NCBI RefSeq assembly: GCF_017876755.1
Contig: NZ_JAGIOO010000001.1
Span: 6,061,786 to 6,125,785 of the forward strand
DNA from: Crossiella equi
Lineage (GTDB): Bacteria; Actinomycetota; Actinomycetes; Mycobacteriales; Pseudonocardiaceae
DNA length: 64,000 nt
Reading direction: 5' to 3'
The notes beneath the pieces were generated by a model. It did no database searches. It had not been told where the DNA came from and saw only the letters and a list, made by a program, of their open reading frames with translations. Shown one piece after another: positions 37,718 through 46,931 of the stretch (the stretch's first letter is position 1; each line of letters starts with the position of its first letter). The translations under genes and the position numbers were made by a program.

Positions 37718-37720
37718 CGG

Positions 37721-38221
37721 TCACCCGAACCAGGTCAGCTGAACCGGCTCCTCCGGCACCCCACCGGCGATCCGGGCCAACAGCTCGGACAACCCGATCG
37801 GCAGCACCTGCTCCGCGGCCTCCCCGAGCCGGTCCACGGGCCACCACCGGTGCCCGAGCAGGTGTGACAGCTCGCCCTTCTCCTGCCCGGCGATGTCGAC
37901 CTCGAACGCGGGCACGCGCAGGTGGAAGTAGTACTCGGTGGCGAAGGTGGGGACGCGGCTGTAGGTCCACCTGCCCGAGGTGGTGGCCACCACCGGGCCG
38001 ACCGCGGACTCCGGCAGCACGAAGCCGGTCTCCTCGCGCAGCTCGCGCACGGCCGCCGCGGGCAGGGTCTCGCCGTCCTGCACGCCGCCGCCCGGGGTGG
38101 ACCAGCAGGTGCGTTCACCCGCCCGGCCGTAGCGGTTGTGGAAGAGCAGGATGCGGTCCGCCTCGTCGACCACCAGCAGGCGTGCGCTGGTGCGGACCCG
38201 GTGTGCTGGCTGTGCCCCCAT
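37721..38221 (-). CDS. NUDIX hydrolase
   Basis: A 166-residue Nudix enzyme. The Nudix box GGGVQDGETLPAAAVREL followed by REETG matches the GX5EX7REUXEEXGU consensus. These enzymes hydrolyse nucleoside diphosphates linked to another moiety; the substrate cannot be told. ATG at 38221 lies 7 nt after a TAGGCT box that contains the dinG stop codon, so it may be transcribed both from the dinG promoter and from its own. Confidence 0.92.
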   Translation of the reverse strand: MGAQPAHRVRTSARLLVVDEADRILLFHNRYGRAGERTCWSTPGGGVQDGETLPAAAVRELREETGFVLPESAVGPVVATTSGRWTYSRVPTFATEYYFHLRVPAFEVDIAGQEKGELSHLLGHRWWPVDRLGEAAEQVLPIGLSELLARIAGGVPEEPVQLTWFG

Positions 38222-38228
38222 GTGGACG

Positions 38229-38234
38229 AGCCTA
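38229..38234 (-). promoter_or_regulatory. -10-like box TAGGCT inside the dinG stop, for NUDIX gene
   Basis: On the minus strand TAGGCT (38234-38229) ends exactly 7 nt before the NUDIX ATG. Its first three bases are the dinG stop codon TAG. Confidence 0.5.
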
Positions 38235-40310
38235 CGTGTCGATCCGGCGCAGGGCGGCCTTGACGACCTCCGGGTCCGTCGTCATCCAGAACGGCGGCAG
38301 CGAGGCCCGCAGGAAGCCGCCGTAACGGGCGGTGACCAGGCGCGGGTCCAGGACGGCGATCACGCCCTTGTCGTCGTTGGCGCGGAGCAGGCGGCCCGCG
38401 CCCTGGGCCAGCAGCAGGGCGGCGTGGGTGCCCGCGACGGTGAGGAAGCCGTTGCCACCCCGGGCCTGGACCGCGCGCTGGCGGGCCGAGGCCAGCGGGT
38501 CGTCCGGACGGGGGAAGGGGATGCGGTCCATGACCACGAGCTGGAGCGAGGGGCCCGGGACGTCCACGCCCTGCCACAGGGACAGGGTGCCGAACAGGCA
38601 GGTCTGCGTGTCCTCGCTGAACTTGGTGACCAGCTGGCTGGTGGCGTCCTCGCCCTGGCACAGGATCGGGAACTTCACCCGGTCGCGGAGGGCCTCCGAG
38701 GCCTGTTTGGCCGCCCGCATCGAGGAGAACAGGCCCAGGGTGCGCCCGCCCGCCGCCTCGACCAGGCCGGTCAGCTCGTCGAGGTAGGACTCGGCCAGGC
38801 CGTCGCGGCCCGGGGAGGGGAGGTGGCGGGCGACGTAGAGGATGCCGCTGGCCTTGTGCTCGAACGGCGAGCCCACGTCCATGCCGGTCCACTGTGGATT
38901 GTCCGAAGAGGACGGTCGGGCCTTCTCGGTGGCCGTGCCGGAGGCCTGGTCGGCGGACGGACCGGCGAGGTCGCCCGCCGGGCGCGGGGCCGTGGACAGG
39001 CCCCACTGGCGGGCCAGGGTGTCAAAGGTGCCGCCCAGGGTCAGGGTGGCCGAGGTGAGCACCACCGTGCGCTGGCCGAACAGCCGGTCCCGCAGCAGCC
39101 CGCCCACGCTCAGCGGCGCCACCCGCAGCGAGGCCGTGCGGTTGAAGTCGCCGTTGTCGCCTGCGAGCCACACCACGTCGTGGCGCGCCTCCGGCTCCTT
39201 CTCGAAGGCCAGCAGCAGCCGGACCGCCGTGTCGTGCACCTCGTCCAGCCCGGACAGCGCCAGCTTGCGCGCCGCGGTGCCGTCGATGTCCTCCTTGCGC
39301 TCCGGGCCCAGCGCGGTGATGCACGCGTGCGCCGCGTCGCGCACCGCCGCCACCGCCCCGCCCAGCGCCCGGGGCAGCTCGTCCAGCCGCCCGGGCGGCA
39401 TCTCCTGCACGGTCAGCGTGAGCCCGTCGGCGGTCTCCAGCAGCCGGTCGGCGACATCCTGCTCGACCAGCCGCCCGCACCGCCGCGCCGCGACCGCGAT
39501 CATGGTGCTGGACAGCTCGTTCGTGGCCACCGAGGTGACCCGGTCGACCAGGTCGTGCGCCTCGTCCACGACCACCACGTCGTGTTCGGGCAGCACCTTG
39601 TAGCCCTCGAGGGCGTCGATGGCCAGCAGCGCGTGGTTGGTGACCACCACGTCAGCCCGCCCGGCCTCGGCCCTGGCCCGCTCGGCGAAGCAGTCCTGCC
39701 CGATGGGGCACTTCGCCGCGCCCACGCACTCCCGCGCGGTGACCGACACCTGCCGCCACGCCTGGTCGGTGACGCCCGGCACCAGCTCGTCGCGGTCGCC
39801 GGTCTCGGTCTCGGAGGACCACTCGTGCAGCCGCTTGACCTGGCGGCCCAGCGCGGAGACCGCGAACGGGTCGAACAGCGCCTGCTCCTCGGGCTCCTCC
39901 GGCGCCCCGGTGTGCACGCGCTGCATGCACAGGTAGTTGCGGCGGCCCTTGAGGATGGCGAAGGTGGGCTCGCGGCCCAGCAGCGGTTTGAGCGTGCGCG
40001 CCAGGCGCGGCAGGTCGCGGTCGACCAGCTGGCGCTGCAGCGCGATGGTGGCGGTGGAGATGACCACCGTGCCCTCGGTGGTGACCGCGTGGTGCACCGA
40101 CGGCACCAGGTAGGCCAGCGACTTGCCGGTGCCGGTGCCCGCCTGCACGGCCAGGTGCTCACCCGTGCGGATGGCCTTGGCCACCGCCTCGGCCATGTCG
40201 ACCTGACCTGGGCGTTCGGCACCGCCCACGCCCTGCACGGCCGCGGCCAGCAGCGCGCGGACCCCGGGGACCACGGTCAGGTTCTGCTTGAGGGTGAGGG
40301 CTTCGGGCAC
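38232..40310 (-). CDS. dinG: DinG/XPD-type ATP-dependent DNA helicase
   Basis: A 692-residue superfamily 2 helicase. Walker A GTGTGKSLAYL near the N-terminus, DEAH box VVVVDEAHDLVD, and C-terminal motifs LSLWQGVDVPG and GAGRLLRAN. Four cysteines, one in NYLCMQR and three in ECVGAAKCPIGQDC, should bind the 4Fe-4S cluster of this family. It unwinds 5'-to-3' and acts in DNA repair or R-loop removal. The GTG at 40310 is chosen because a TAGCGT box ends 7 nt upstream; TTG 40316 would lie inside that spacer. In mycobacteria dinG is next to pncB; here about 9.7 kb of accessory DNA lies between them. Confidence 0.93.
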   Translation of the reverse strand: MPEALTLKQNLTVVPGVRALLAAAVQGVGGAERPGQVDMAEAVAKAIRTGEHLAVQAGTGTGKSLAYLVPSVHHAVTTEGTVVISTATIALQRQLVDRDLPRLARTLKPLLGREPTFAILKGRRNYLCMQRVHTGAPEEPEEQALFDPFAVSALGRQVKRLHEWSSETETGDRDELVPGVTDQAWRQVSVTARECVGAAKCPIGQDCFAERARAEAGRADVVVTNHALLAIDALEGYKVLPEHDVVVVDEAHDLVDRVTSVATNELSSTMIAVAARRCGRLVEQDVADRLLETADGLTLTVQEMPPGRLDELPRALGGAVAAVRDAAHACITALGPERKEDIDGTAARKLALSGLDEVHDTAVRLLLAFEKEPEARHDVVWLAGDNGDFNRTASLRVAPLSVGGLLRDRLFGQRTVVLTSATLTLGGTFDTLARQWGLSTAPRPAGDLAGPSADQASGTATEKARPSSSDNPQWTGMDVGSPFEHKASGILYVARHLPSPGRDGLAESYLDELTGLVEAAGGRTLGLFSSMRAAKQASEALRDRVKFPILCQGEDATSQLVTKFSEDTQTCLFGTLSLWQGVDVPGPSLQLVVMDRIPFPRPDDPLASARQRAVQARGGNGFLTVAGTHAALLLAQGAGRLLRANDDKGVIAVLDPRLVTARYGGFLRASLPPFWMTTDPEVVKAALRRIDT

Positions 40311-40317
40311 GGACAAG

Positions 40318-40323
40318 ACGCTA
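40318..40323 (-). promoter_or_regulatory. -10-like box TAGCGT of dinG
   Basis: TAGCGT on the minus strand ends 7 nt before the GTG at 40310 and decides that start over the TTG at 40316. Confidence 0.5.
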
Positions 40324-40390
40324 CCGCGCGCGCCCGACAGCGCCGTTACGGTGGACCGGGGCCCCACCACGAGCACCGGAGGAGTCAGGG

Positions 40391-42835
40391 ATGAGCGAGG
40401 CCGATGAGCGCCGGCTGCGGGAACTGCTCAGCACACTCGACCTGGACCGCAAGGTCCGCCTGCTGACGGGGGCCGACGCCTGGGGCCTGCCCGAGGAGCC
40501 CGCCATCGGCCTGGGCCGCCTGGTCATGGTGGACGGCCCGGTCGGCGCCCGGGGCACGCACTACGACGAGCGCACACCGTCCGCGCACACCCCGAGCCCG
40601 ACCGCCCTGGCCGCCACCTGGGACACCGCGCTGATCCGCCGGATCGGCCTGCTGCTGGCCGCCGAGACCCGCGCCAAGGGCGCCCAGGTGCTGCTCGCCC
40701 CCACCCTCAACCTGCACCGCAGCCCGCTGGGTGGCAGGCACTTCGAGTGCTTCTCCGAGGACCCGCTGCTGGTCTCGGCCATCGGCCTGGCCTACGTGCG
40801 CGGCCTGCAGGAGGGCGGGGTGGCGGCCACCGCCAAGCACTTCGTGGCCAACGACTCGGAGAACGAGCGCTTCACCCTCAGCGTCGAGGTGGCCGAACGC
40901 GCGCTGCGCGAGCTCTACCTCGCCCCGTTCGAGGAGGTGGTCAAGGCCGGTGGTGCCAAGGTGGTGATGGCCGCCTACAACTCGGTGCGCGGCACCACGA
41001 TGACCGAGCACCGCCCGCTCCAGGTCGGTGTGCTCAAGGAGGAGTGGGGCTTCACCGGGCCGATCGTCTCGGACTGGACCGCCGCCCGCTCCACCGCCGA
41101 GTCCGCCAACGGCGGCCTGGACCTGGTCATGCCCGGTCCGGACGGCCCGTGGGGCGAGCAGCTGGCCAAGGCCGTGCGCGAGGGCGCGGTCCCGGAGGCC
41201 GAGGTCGACGACAAGGTGCTGCGCCTGCTGCGCCTGGCCGCCGCGACCGGTGTGCTGGACGGCTTCCCGGCGCCCGCCCCGGCCGAGGAGCTCGCGCCCG
41301 GTTCCCCCGAGCAGACCGCACTGCTGCGCGAGGCGGCGGCCCGCGCGATGGTGCTGCTGCGCAACGACGGTGTGCTGCCGCTGGCCGAGGGCACCCGAAT
41401 CGCACTGATCGGCCCGAACGCCGCCCGCACCGCGACCAGGGGCGGCGGTAGCGCCGACCTGTTCCCGCGCGGCGAGGTCTCCTTCGCCCAGGGCCTGGGC
41501 GTCGACGCGGTGGAGGGCGTGCGCCCCGGCGGCCGCCTGCCGCTGCTGGACCTGGACCGCTGCACCGACCCGGACACCGGCGAACGCGGCCTGCGTGTGG
41601 ACTACCTCGACGGCGACGGCCGGGTGCTGCTCAGCGAGCACCGGGAGACCGCCCGCCTGGCCTGGCTCGGCCTGCCGGACAACCCGTTGCGCCGCAAGGA
41701 CCTCCGCGTGCGCATCCGCCTGGACTACCACCCGGACCGCACCGGCGCGCACACCTTCGCGGTCACCGCGCTCGGCCCGGTCAGCCTGGACGTGGCCGGT
41801 CAGCGCGTGGTCGACCCGGTCGAGGTGGACTGGAACAGCCTGGTGGAGAGCTTCGACAACATCACCGAACAGTCCGCGGTCGTCGAGGTGTCCGATGTGG
41901 ACACTCCGCTGGCCCTGGTGGTGGAGCACCACCCGATCGCCGCCGCGTACGGCTGGCTGCGCTGCCACCTGGGCCACCGCGCGCCCGCTCCGGATGACGG
42001 GCAGGCCTTGGCGCAGGCCGTGCGCGCCGCGGAGGATGCCGAGGTCGCGGTGGTGGTGGTCGGGACCAACGCCGACCTGGAGAGCGAGAGCCACGACCGC
42101 ACCACGCTGGCCCTGCCGCCCGGCCAGGACGACCTGGTCCGCCGGGTGGCCTCGGTGAACCCGCGCACGGTGGTCGTGGTCAACGCGGGCTCCCCGGTGC
42201 TGATGCCGTGGGCCGATGAGGTCGCGGCGGTGCTGTACGCGTGGTTCCCGGGCCAGGAGGGCGGGCACGCGCTCGCCGACGTCCTGCACGGCCGAGCCGA
42301 GCCCGGTGGCCGCCTGCCCACCACGTTCCCGCGCACCGCCGAGCAGGCGCCGATCTTGGACACCAACCCGGTGGACGGCGTGCTGGACTACCCGGAGTCG
42401 ATCTTCATCGGCTACCGCGCCTACGACCGGCACCGCCTGGACCCGGCCTTCTGCTTCGGCCACGGCCTGGGCTACACCACCTGGGAGTACGTGCAGGCGC
42501 ACACCGACACCGCCGCCCTGCACCCCGGGCAGGACGCCCGGCTGACCGTGACCCTGCGCAACACCGGCGAGCGGGCGGGCCGGGAGACCGTGCAGGTCTA
42601 CCTGGGCCGCCACGCCAGCCGCTACGAGCGGGCACCCCGCGCGCTGGCCGGGTTCGCGGTGGTCGAGGCGGGCCCGGGGGAGCAGGTCACCGCCGAGATC
42701 ACCCTGCCCGCGCGGGCCTTCGCGGTCTACGACGAGCAGCGCGCGGACTGGGTCTGGGAGCACGGCAGCTACCTGGCCGAGATCGGCCGCAGCAGCCGCG
42801 ACCTCCCCCTGACCGCCGTGCTGACCGTCTCCTGA
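40391..42835 (+). CDS. Glycoside hydrolase family 3 beta-glucosidase-like enzyme
   Basis: An 814-residue GH3 enzyme. In order: a TIM barrel with ATAKHFVANDSE and the nucleophile Asp in GPIVSDWTA; the alpha/beta sandwich; an inserted PA14-like domain (about 380-530, LDYHPDRTGAHTFAVTALG); and a fibronectin type III-like C-terminus (about 690-800). No signal peptide, so it is cytoplasmic and likely acts on imported oligosaccharides or glycosides. ATG at 40391 follows GGAGGAG. It forms part of the accessory block between dinG and pncB. A hairpin terminator follows. Confidence 0.94.
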   Translation: MSEADERRLRELLSTLDLDRKVRLLTGADAWGLPEEPAIGLGRLVMVDGPVGARGTHYDERTPSAHTPSPTALAATWDTALIRRIGLLLAAETRAKGAQVLLAPTLNLHRSPLGGRHFECFSEDPLLVSAIGLAYVRGLQEGGVAATAKHFVANDSENERFTLSVEVAERALRELYLAPFEEVVKAGGAKVVMAAYNSVRGTTMTEHRPLQVGVLKEEWGFTGPIVSDWTAARSTAESANGGLDLVMPGPDGPWGEQLAKAVREGAVPEAEVDDKVLRLLRLAAATGVLDGFPAPAPAEELAPGSPEQTALLREAAARAMVLLRNDGVLPLAEGTRIALIGPNAARTATRGGGSADLFPRGEVSFAQGLGVDAVEGVRPGGRLPLLDLDRCTDPDTGERGLRVDYLDGDGRVLLSEHRETARLAWLGLPDNPLRRKDLRVRIRLDYHPDRTGAHTFAVTALGPVSLDVAGQRVVDPVEVDWNSLVESFDNITEQSAVVEVSDVDTPLALVVEHHPIAAAYGWLRCHLGHRAPAPDDGQALAQAVRAAEDAEVAVVVVGTNADLESESHDRTTLALPPGQDDLVRRVASVNPRTVVVVNAGSPVLMPWADEVAAVLYAWFPGQEGGHALADVLHGRAEPGGRLPTTFPRTAEQAPILDTNPVDGVLDYPESIFIGYRAYDRHRLDPAFCFGHGLGYTTWEYVQAHTDTAALHPGQDARLTVTLRNTGERAGRETVQVYLGRHASRYERAPRALAGFAVVEAGPGEQVTAEITLPARAFAVYDEQRADWVWEHGSYLAEIGRSSRDLPLTAVLTVS

Positions 42836-42844
42836 GACGCCGAA

Positions 42845-42870
42845 GGCCCCCGGGTGGCGATCCGGGGGCC
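42845..42870. terminator. Hairpin terminator between GH3 gene and bioY
   Basis: GGCCCCCGG and CCGGGGGCC form a 9-bp stem with an 8-nt loop between two convergent genes, with no T-tract. Confidence 0.7.
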
Positions 42871-42895
42871 CTCATCATCCAGCGGCGGATGAAAC

Positions 42896-43468
42896 TCAGG
42901 AGTCGCGGCGGCCCACGAGCTTCCAGGCCGAGGGCAGCACCCCGGCGGCCAGCGCGGTCTTGACCAGGTCACCGATCAGGAACGGCACCAGGCCCTTGAG
43001 CAGCGCCTCGGACAGCGTGAAGTCCGCGGCCACCATCAGCCAGGGCACGCCGACCGCGTAGATCATCGCGTTGCCGAGCAGCATGGTGCCGACGGTGCGG
43101 AGCACGGTGCGGTCGCCGCCGCGCTGCGCCAGCGCGCCCACCAGGGCACCGGCCGCCACGAAACCGACGATGTAGCCGATCGTGGCCGAGCCCGCCCCGG
43201 TGTGCCACGGCACCCCGGCCAGGCCCGCGAGCAGGTAGACCAGCATGGACAGCGCACCGCGCCGCCAGCCGAGCGAGGCACCCACGAGCAGCGCCGCGAA
43301 GGTCTGCGCGGTCACCGGCACCGGGCTGCCCGGGATCGGCACCGCGACCTGCGCGGCGAGGCCGGTGAGGGCCGCGCCACCGAGGACGAGGGCGATGTCG
43401 CGGACCAGCGCACCGGGCACCAGGTCGGCGAGCACCGGACGGCGCTGCGAGACGGCGAGGACGGACAC
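42896..43468 (-). CDS. bioY: Biotin transporter BioY
   Basis: A 190-residue membrane protein with six hydrophobic helices, the substrate-binding S component of a biotin ECF transporter. Family signatures are PIPGSPVPVTAQTFAALLVG and YLLAGLAGVPWHTG. GTG at 43468 is chosen because GGAGG lies 7-11 nt upstream; the longer frame has a charged non-membrane lead. No bioM/bioN genes are adjacent, so it may act alone or share an energising module. Confidence 0.93.
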   Translation of the reverse strand: MSVLAVSQRRPVLADLVPGALVRDIALVLGGAALTGLAAQVAVPIPGSPVPVTAQTFAALLVGASLGWRRGALSMLVYLLAGLAGVPWHTGAGSATIGYIVGFVAAGALVGALAQRGGDRTVLRTVGTMLLGNAMIYAVGVPWLMVAADFTLSEALLKGLVPFLIGDLVKTALAAGVLPSAWKLVGRRDS

Positions 43469-43546
43469 CCGTGACCTCCAGGAGACGTGGGATCTCTTGC
43501 GGACGAACACTAACCTGGCGCACGCCCGGGCGAAATTGTCGGAGAC

Positions 43547-44716
43547 CTACAAAGTTTGTGGCGCTTTCCCGCCTGTGACGTAGGTCGCCACCGCCCGGCG
43601 CCGGACCTCATCCACAACCGGCGAGCCCGTGAACGCCGCCGAGACCGCGCTCAGCCAGGCCGTCTCGGCCTCGATGCTCGGCGCCCCGGCGGCGGGCGCG
43701 GACGGCTGCGGCCAGCTGCGCCCGGTCCCGCGCACCACCAGCGCGGCGGCGGCCGCGGCGGCCAGCCGTTCCGGCGCGGACTCGGCCACCGGACCGGCCT
43801 CCCGCAGCCAGTCCCCGACCTCCGGCGGCGTGTGCCCGCGCAGCGCCAGCAGTCCGTCCTGGATCTCGATCAGCTTGCGGTACAGGCGGAACTCCACCCC
43901 CTGGCGATGCGCGGGCGTGGCCAGCGCGATCTCCGGCAGCGCGGCCACCAGCGCCGACCACAGCGGGGTCACCGCGCGCTCGCCGCACCGGGCGGCCAGC
44001 CAGCGGGCAGGTCGTTCCAGCACGCCCTTCCACGTGGTCAGCACGGCCCCGGCCACCCACAGCAGCACCGCGGCCACGCCCGGCACCTGCGCGCGCGGCA
44101 GCAGCACGGCGAAGGACAGCCCGGTCGCGGCCTCCCACAGCGTGGGCAGCCCGGCCCAGACGCCCCAGACGGTGGTGAGCACCGCCGCCGCCACGATCAG
44201 CCGCAGCCCGGTGCGGAAGCTGCCCGGCGGGCACCGCCGCGCGTGCCGGTGCACCACGCTGGTGAACACGACCAGGCAGCCGAGGGCGTACCCGACGAGC
44301 ACCAGCTGGTAGGCGATCGCGCCCGGCCGCCAGACCAGCGAGGTCGAACCGGGCGGTTCCAGGTTCAGGAACACGTCGACCAGGCACAGGACCATCAGCA
44401 CCCAGCACAGCAGCAGCGGCCACAGCCGGGTGGGCGCCCCCGGGGTGCTGATCGTCCGGGCCAGCCGCAGCAGGAAGTGCACGGCCAGCATCTGGAGCAT
44501 GTTGCTCACCAGCCGGGCCGCCAGCAGCAGCTCCGGCGTGGTGTAGGTGACCAGCGCGTACCAGGTGAGGTCGGCCGAGAACAGCAGGGACACCGCGAAG
44601 CTGAGGAAGAACCCGAGCAGGCAGCCCATCCCGGGGCTGAGCGGGTGCCGCCGCGCGGCGACCAGCTTGCCCAGGCTGATCAGCAGCAGCAGGCCCGCCA
44701 TCACGTAGCTGGTCAC
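43547..44716 (-). CDS. MAB_1171c-type putative transporter, second copy
   Basis: A 389-residue protein with about seven hydrophobic segments in the first 240 residues and a soluble C-terminal domain (about 250-389) containing AVTPLWSALVAALPEIAL and IEAETAWLSAVSAAFTG. Homologues are annotated as MAB_1171c family and occur beside ImmA/XRE pairs in actinomycetes. GTG at 44716 overlaps the stop of the first copy (GTGA). It is clearly paralogous to that copy. Transport activity is only a database label; function is unknown. Confidence 0.85.
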   Translation of the reverse strand: MTSYVMAGLLLLISLGKLVAARRHPLSPGMGCLLGFFLSFAVSLLFSADLTWYALVTYTTPELLLAARLVSNMLQMLAVHFLLRLARTISTPGAPTRLWPLLLCWVLMVLCLVDVFLNLEPPGSTSLVWRPGAIAYQLVLVGYALGCLVVFTSVVHRHARRCPPGSFRTGLRLIVAAAVLTTVWGVWAGLPTLWEAATGLSFAVLLPRAQVPGVAAVLLWVAGAVLTTWKGVLERPARWLAARCGERAVTPLWSALVAALPEIALATPAHRQGVEFRLYRKLIEIQDGLLALRGHTPPEVGDWLREAGPVAESAPERLAAAAAAALVVRGTGRSWPQPSAPAAGAPSIEAETAWLSAVSAAFTGSPVVDEVRRRAVATYVTGGKAPQTL

Positions 44717-45888
44717 GCGGCCACCCCAGCGTAGGCCAGCCGGGCCCGGCGCCGTACCTCGGCCACCACCGGGGAGCCGGTGAACGCGGCCGAGACCGCG
44801 GTCAGCCAGGCCGTCTCCGCCTCGATGCTGGCGATCCCGGCGGCCTGCCCCGGGGTCGGCGGCCAGCTGTGCCCGCCCGCGCGGGCGATCAGCGCGGCGG
44901 CCAGCGAGGCCGCCTCCAGCACCGGCGCCAGGTCCGGCACCGAGTGCGCCCGCGCGGACTCGTGCACCCACAGGGCCACCTCGGGCGGGACGTGCCCGCG
45001 CAGCGCCAGCGAACCGTCCCGGATCTCGATCAGCCGCCGGTACAGCGCGAACTCCACGCGGTGCGGCAGCGCCACCACCGGGGCCAGCGCGATGCCGGGC
45101 AGCGCGGCCACCAGCGCCGACCACAGCGGGGTCACCGCGCGGCAGCCCCGGTGGGCCGCCAGCAGCAGCCGGGGCCGCTCCACCAGCCCGCTCCACGTGG
45201 TCACCACCGCCCCGCTGACCCACAGCACCACCACGACCAGCGCCCCGCCCCGGTTGACCAGGTCGAACTCCGCCCGGCTCGCGCCGAGCAGCACCCACAC
45301 CGTGGGCAGGCAGGCGATGACGCCCCACAGCAGCGTGACCCGGGAGCTCAGCACGATGACCTTCAGGCCGGTGCGGAACGAGCCGGGCGGGCAGGTCGCG
45401 GCGTGCCGCCCGATCATGCGGCCGAACTCGGCGAGGCAGCCGATCGCGTAGCCGACCAGCACCACCTGGTAGGCCACCGCGGTCGCCTGCAGGTGGAACT
45501 CGGCCTCCCGCACCGGGTCGGCCAGCTCGCCATGGGTGTAGTCCCGGGTGGCCAGGAACAGCAGCACGCCCAGGGCCAGCCACACCAGTCCGAAGTGCCA
45601 CAGCCGCGACCTCGGCTCCGGCGTCTGGGTCGAGCGGGCCAGCCGCATCAGGAAGTACATGGCCAGCAGCTCCAGGCCGTTGGCCAGCAGCCGGGCGGTC
45701 AGCGGCATCGGCTCGAAGTGCTGGAACAGCCGGTTCGTCGGCGTCGCGCCCAGTGCGATGCCGCCCCCGAAGCACAGGAAGAAACACAGCAGGTGCCGCA
45801 TGGTCGGGGTGAGCGGGCGGCGGCCGCTGGCCACCACCTTGCCCACCACGATCAGGGCCAGCAGCCCGGCGCAGAGGTAGCTGACCAC
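44713..45888 (-). CDS. MAB_1171c-type putative transporter, first copy
   Basis: A 391-residue membrane protein with the same layout as the next gene: about seven hydrophobic segments (VSYLCAGLLALIVVGKVVAS begins it), then a soluble tail with AVTPLWSALVAALPGIAL and IEAETAWLTAVSAAFTGSPV. GTG at 45888 lies one base after the ImmA stop, so XRE, ImmA and both copies form one operon. The soluble tail could be what the ImmA or XRE protein senses or acts on; this is inference. Confidence 0.85.
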   Translation of the reverse strand: MVSYLCAGLLALIVVGKVVASGRRPLTPTMRHLLCFFLCFGGGIALGATPTNRLFQHFEPMPLTARLLANGLELLAMYFLMRLARSTQTPEPRSRLWHFGLVWLALGVLLFLATRDYTHGELADPVREAEFHLQATAVAYQVVLVGYAIGCLAEFGRMIGRHAATCPPGSFRTGLKVIVLSSRVTLLWGVIACLPTVWVLLGASRAEFDLVNRGGALVVVVLWVSGAVVTTWSGLVERPRLLLAAHRGCRAVTPLWSALVAALPGIALAPVVALPHRVEFALYRRLIEIRDGSLALRGHVPPEVALWVHESARAHSVPDLAPVLEAASLAAALIARAGGHSWPPTPGQAAGIASIEAETAWLTAVSAAFTGSPVVAEVRRRARLAYAGVAA

Positions 45889-45889
45889 C

Positions 45890-46387
45890 TCAGGCGCCCG
45901 GGCCGAAGGCCGAGCGCAGCCGTTCCAGCTCACTGCTCACCGGCGCCTGCGGCAGCTCCCGGCGCACGCGGTGCATGATCAGCGAGGCCACCAGCTCGGC
46001 CTCCTGTTCCTGCTCCTGCGCGTAGGTGGTGCGGCCGAGCACGCGCCGCACCAGCTCCACGGGCAGGTTGGGCATGAGCACCTGCGACACCGTCTCGGAC
46101 AGGTCGCCGGTGCCCACGTGCCCGCACAGCAGGTGGCCCAGCTCGTGCAACAGGATGTGCTCCTGGTGCAGTGGGCTGGTGTCGGAGGTGTAGAAGAGGT
46201 AGTCCGCCCGATCGGTGGCCGCCAGTACGCCGCACGGAGTGCTCGGCCGTGCCGCCAACGGGATCAGCTCGATCGGCCGACCCCGTTCGGCGGCAAGGGA
46301 TGCGACGAGCGAACGCACGTCGAAGGGCTCTGGGATGTCCAATGTGGACACCAGTTGGGCACACCGCTTCCACAGTGCGTTCCGCAT
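45890..46387 (-). CDS. ImmA/IrrE family metallopeptidase
   Basis: A 165-residue protein with the zinc-protease motif HELGH in HILLHELGHLLCGH. ImmA/IrrE proteases usually cleave or inactivate a partner XRE repressor when a signal arrives, and an XRE gene lies directly upstream. ATG at 46387 is preceded by GGGGAGAG. The Glu/Gln run AQEQEQEAELVASLIM supplies a likely third zinc ligand, as in the family. Confidence 0.92.
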   Translation of the reverse strand: MRNALWKRCAQLVSTLDIPEPFDVRSLVASLAAERGRPIELIPLAARPSTPCGVLAATDRADYLFYTSDTSPLHQEHILLHELGHLLCGHVGTGDLSETVSQVLMPNLPVELVRRVLGRTTYAQEQEQEAELVASLIMHRVRRELPQAPVSSELERLRSAFGPGA

Positions 46388-46407
46388 GTCTCTCCCCTGG
46401 ACGGCGG

Positions 46408-46857
46408 TCAGTGCTTCTCGGCTCCGCCGGCGTCCCGTTGCGCCTCCCTGCGTTGGATAGCATCGATGATGTCGGTCACCGTGCCAAGGCCCTCCTCGGA
46501 GAGGTTGACCGCGCGCAGTGCGACGTCCCGCACCGCGCTGTTGCGCAGTGCGCCCAGTAGTTCCAGCTCGCGGGCGATCGCCTCCCCCTGCTCGTCGTCG
46601 AAGAAGTACGCCGGGGGCACCTGGAAGAAGGCGGCCAGCGCCTCGAGGTGCCGTTTGGTCGGGTTGTCCCTGCGACCGGTGCGCAGCTGCCACAGGTAGG
46701 TGGCCGAGAAGGTCTCACCGGTGCTCTCCCGGCACGCCTTCGCCACCTCCTCGTGGCTGTGCTGCTCGCCGTTGGGCCGGCGGATCACCTGGAACAGGTG
46801 GTCGATCCGCGCGGCGAGGGCCCCCGCCCCGGCCCCGCTGTCCTGCTCTTCGGTCAT
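46408..46857 (-). CDS. XRE family regulator (EspR-like), partner of ImmA
   Basis: A 149-residue regulator with an N-terminal helix-turn-helix (about 10-75; SHEEVAKACRESTGETFSAT then YLWQLRTGRRDNPTKRHLEA). The segment VPPAYFFDDE and a C-terminal helical dimer region (about 85-140) follow. This matches the EspR-like XRE proteins of mycobacteria and streptomycetes. ATG at 46857 follows GAGG; longer starts at 46890 and 46938 are less likely because they add unrelated residues. It is divergent from the small secreted-protein cluster and may control that promoter through the palindrome at 46899-46926. Confidence 0.9.
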   Translation of the reverse strand: MTEEQDSGAGAGALAARIDHLFQVIRRPNGEQHSHEEVAKACRESTGETFSATYLWQLRTGRRDNPTKRHLEALAAFFQVPPAYFFDDEQGEAIARELELLGALRNSAVRDVALRAVNLSEEGLGTVTDIIDAIQRREAQRDAGGAEKH

Positions 46858-46898
46858 GTGCGCCTCATGTGTGTGGGAGTCCGAGGCCATCAGCTGAT

Positions 46899-46926
46899 GT
46901 GGATGCGATGGAGGGATCTCATCCAC
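46899..46926. promoter_or_regulatory. Inverted repeat GTGGATG-N14-CATCCAC (putative operator)
   Basis: Perfect 7-bp arms at 46899-46905 and 46920-46926 lie between the divergent XRE gene and the TTGACA element at 46932. Position and symmetry fit a binding site for the XRE protein. Confidence 0.45.
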
Positions 46927-46931
46927 GACAG

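Noticed and set aside
43500-43560. BioQ-type operator upstream of bioY
   Set aside because: CGAACACTAAC and ACAAAGTTTGT are weakly symmetric, but neither fits the operator consensus I remember, so I do not call it.
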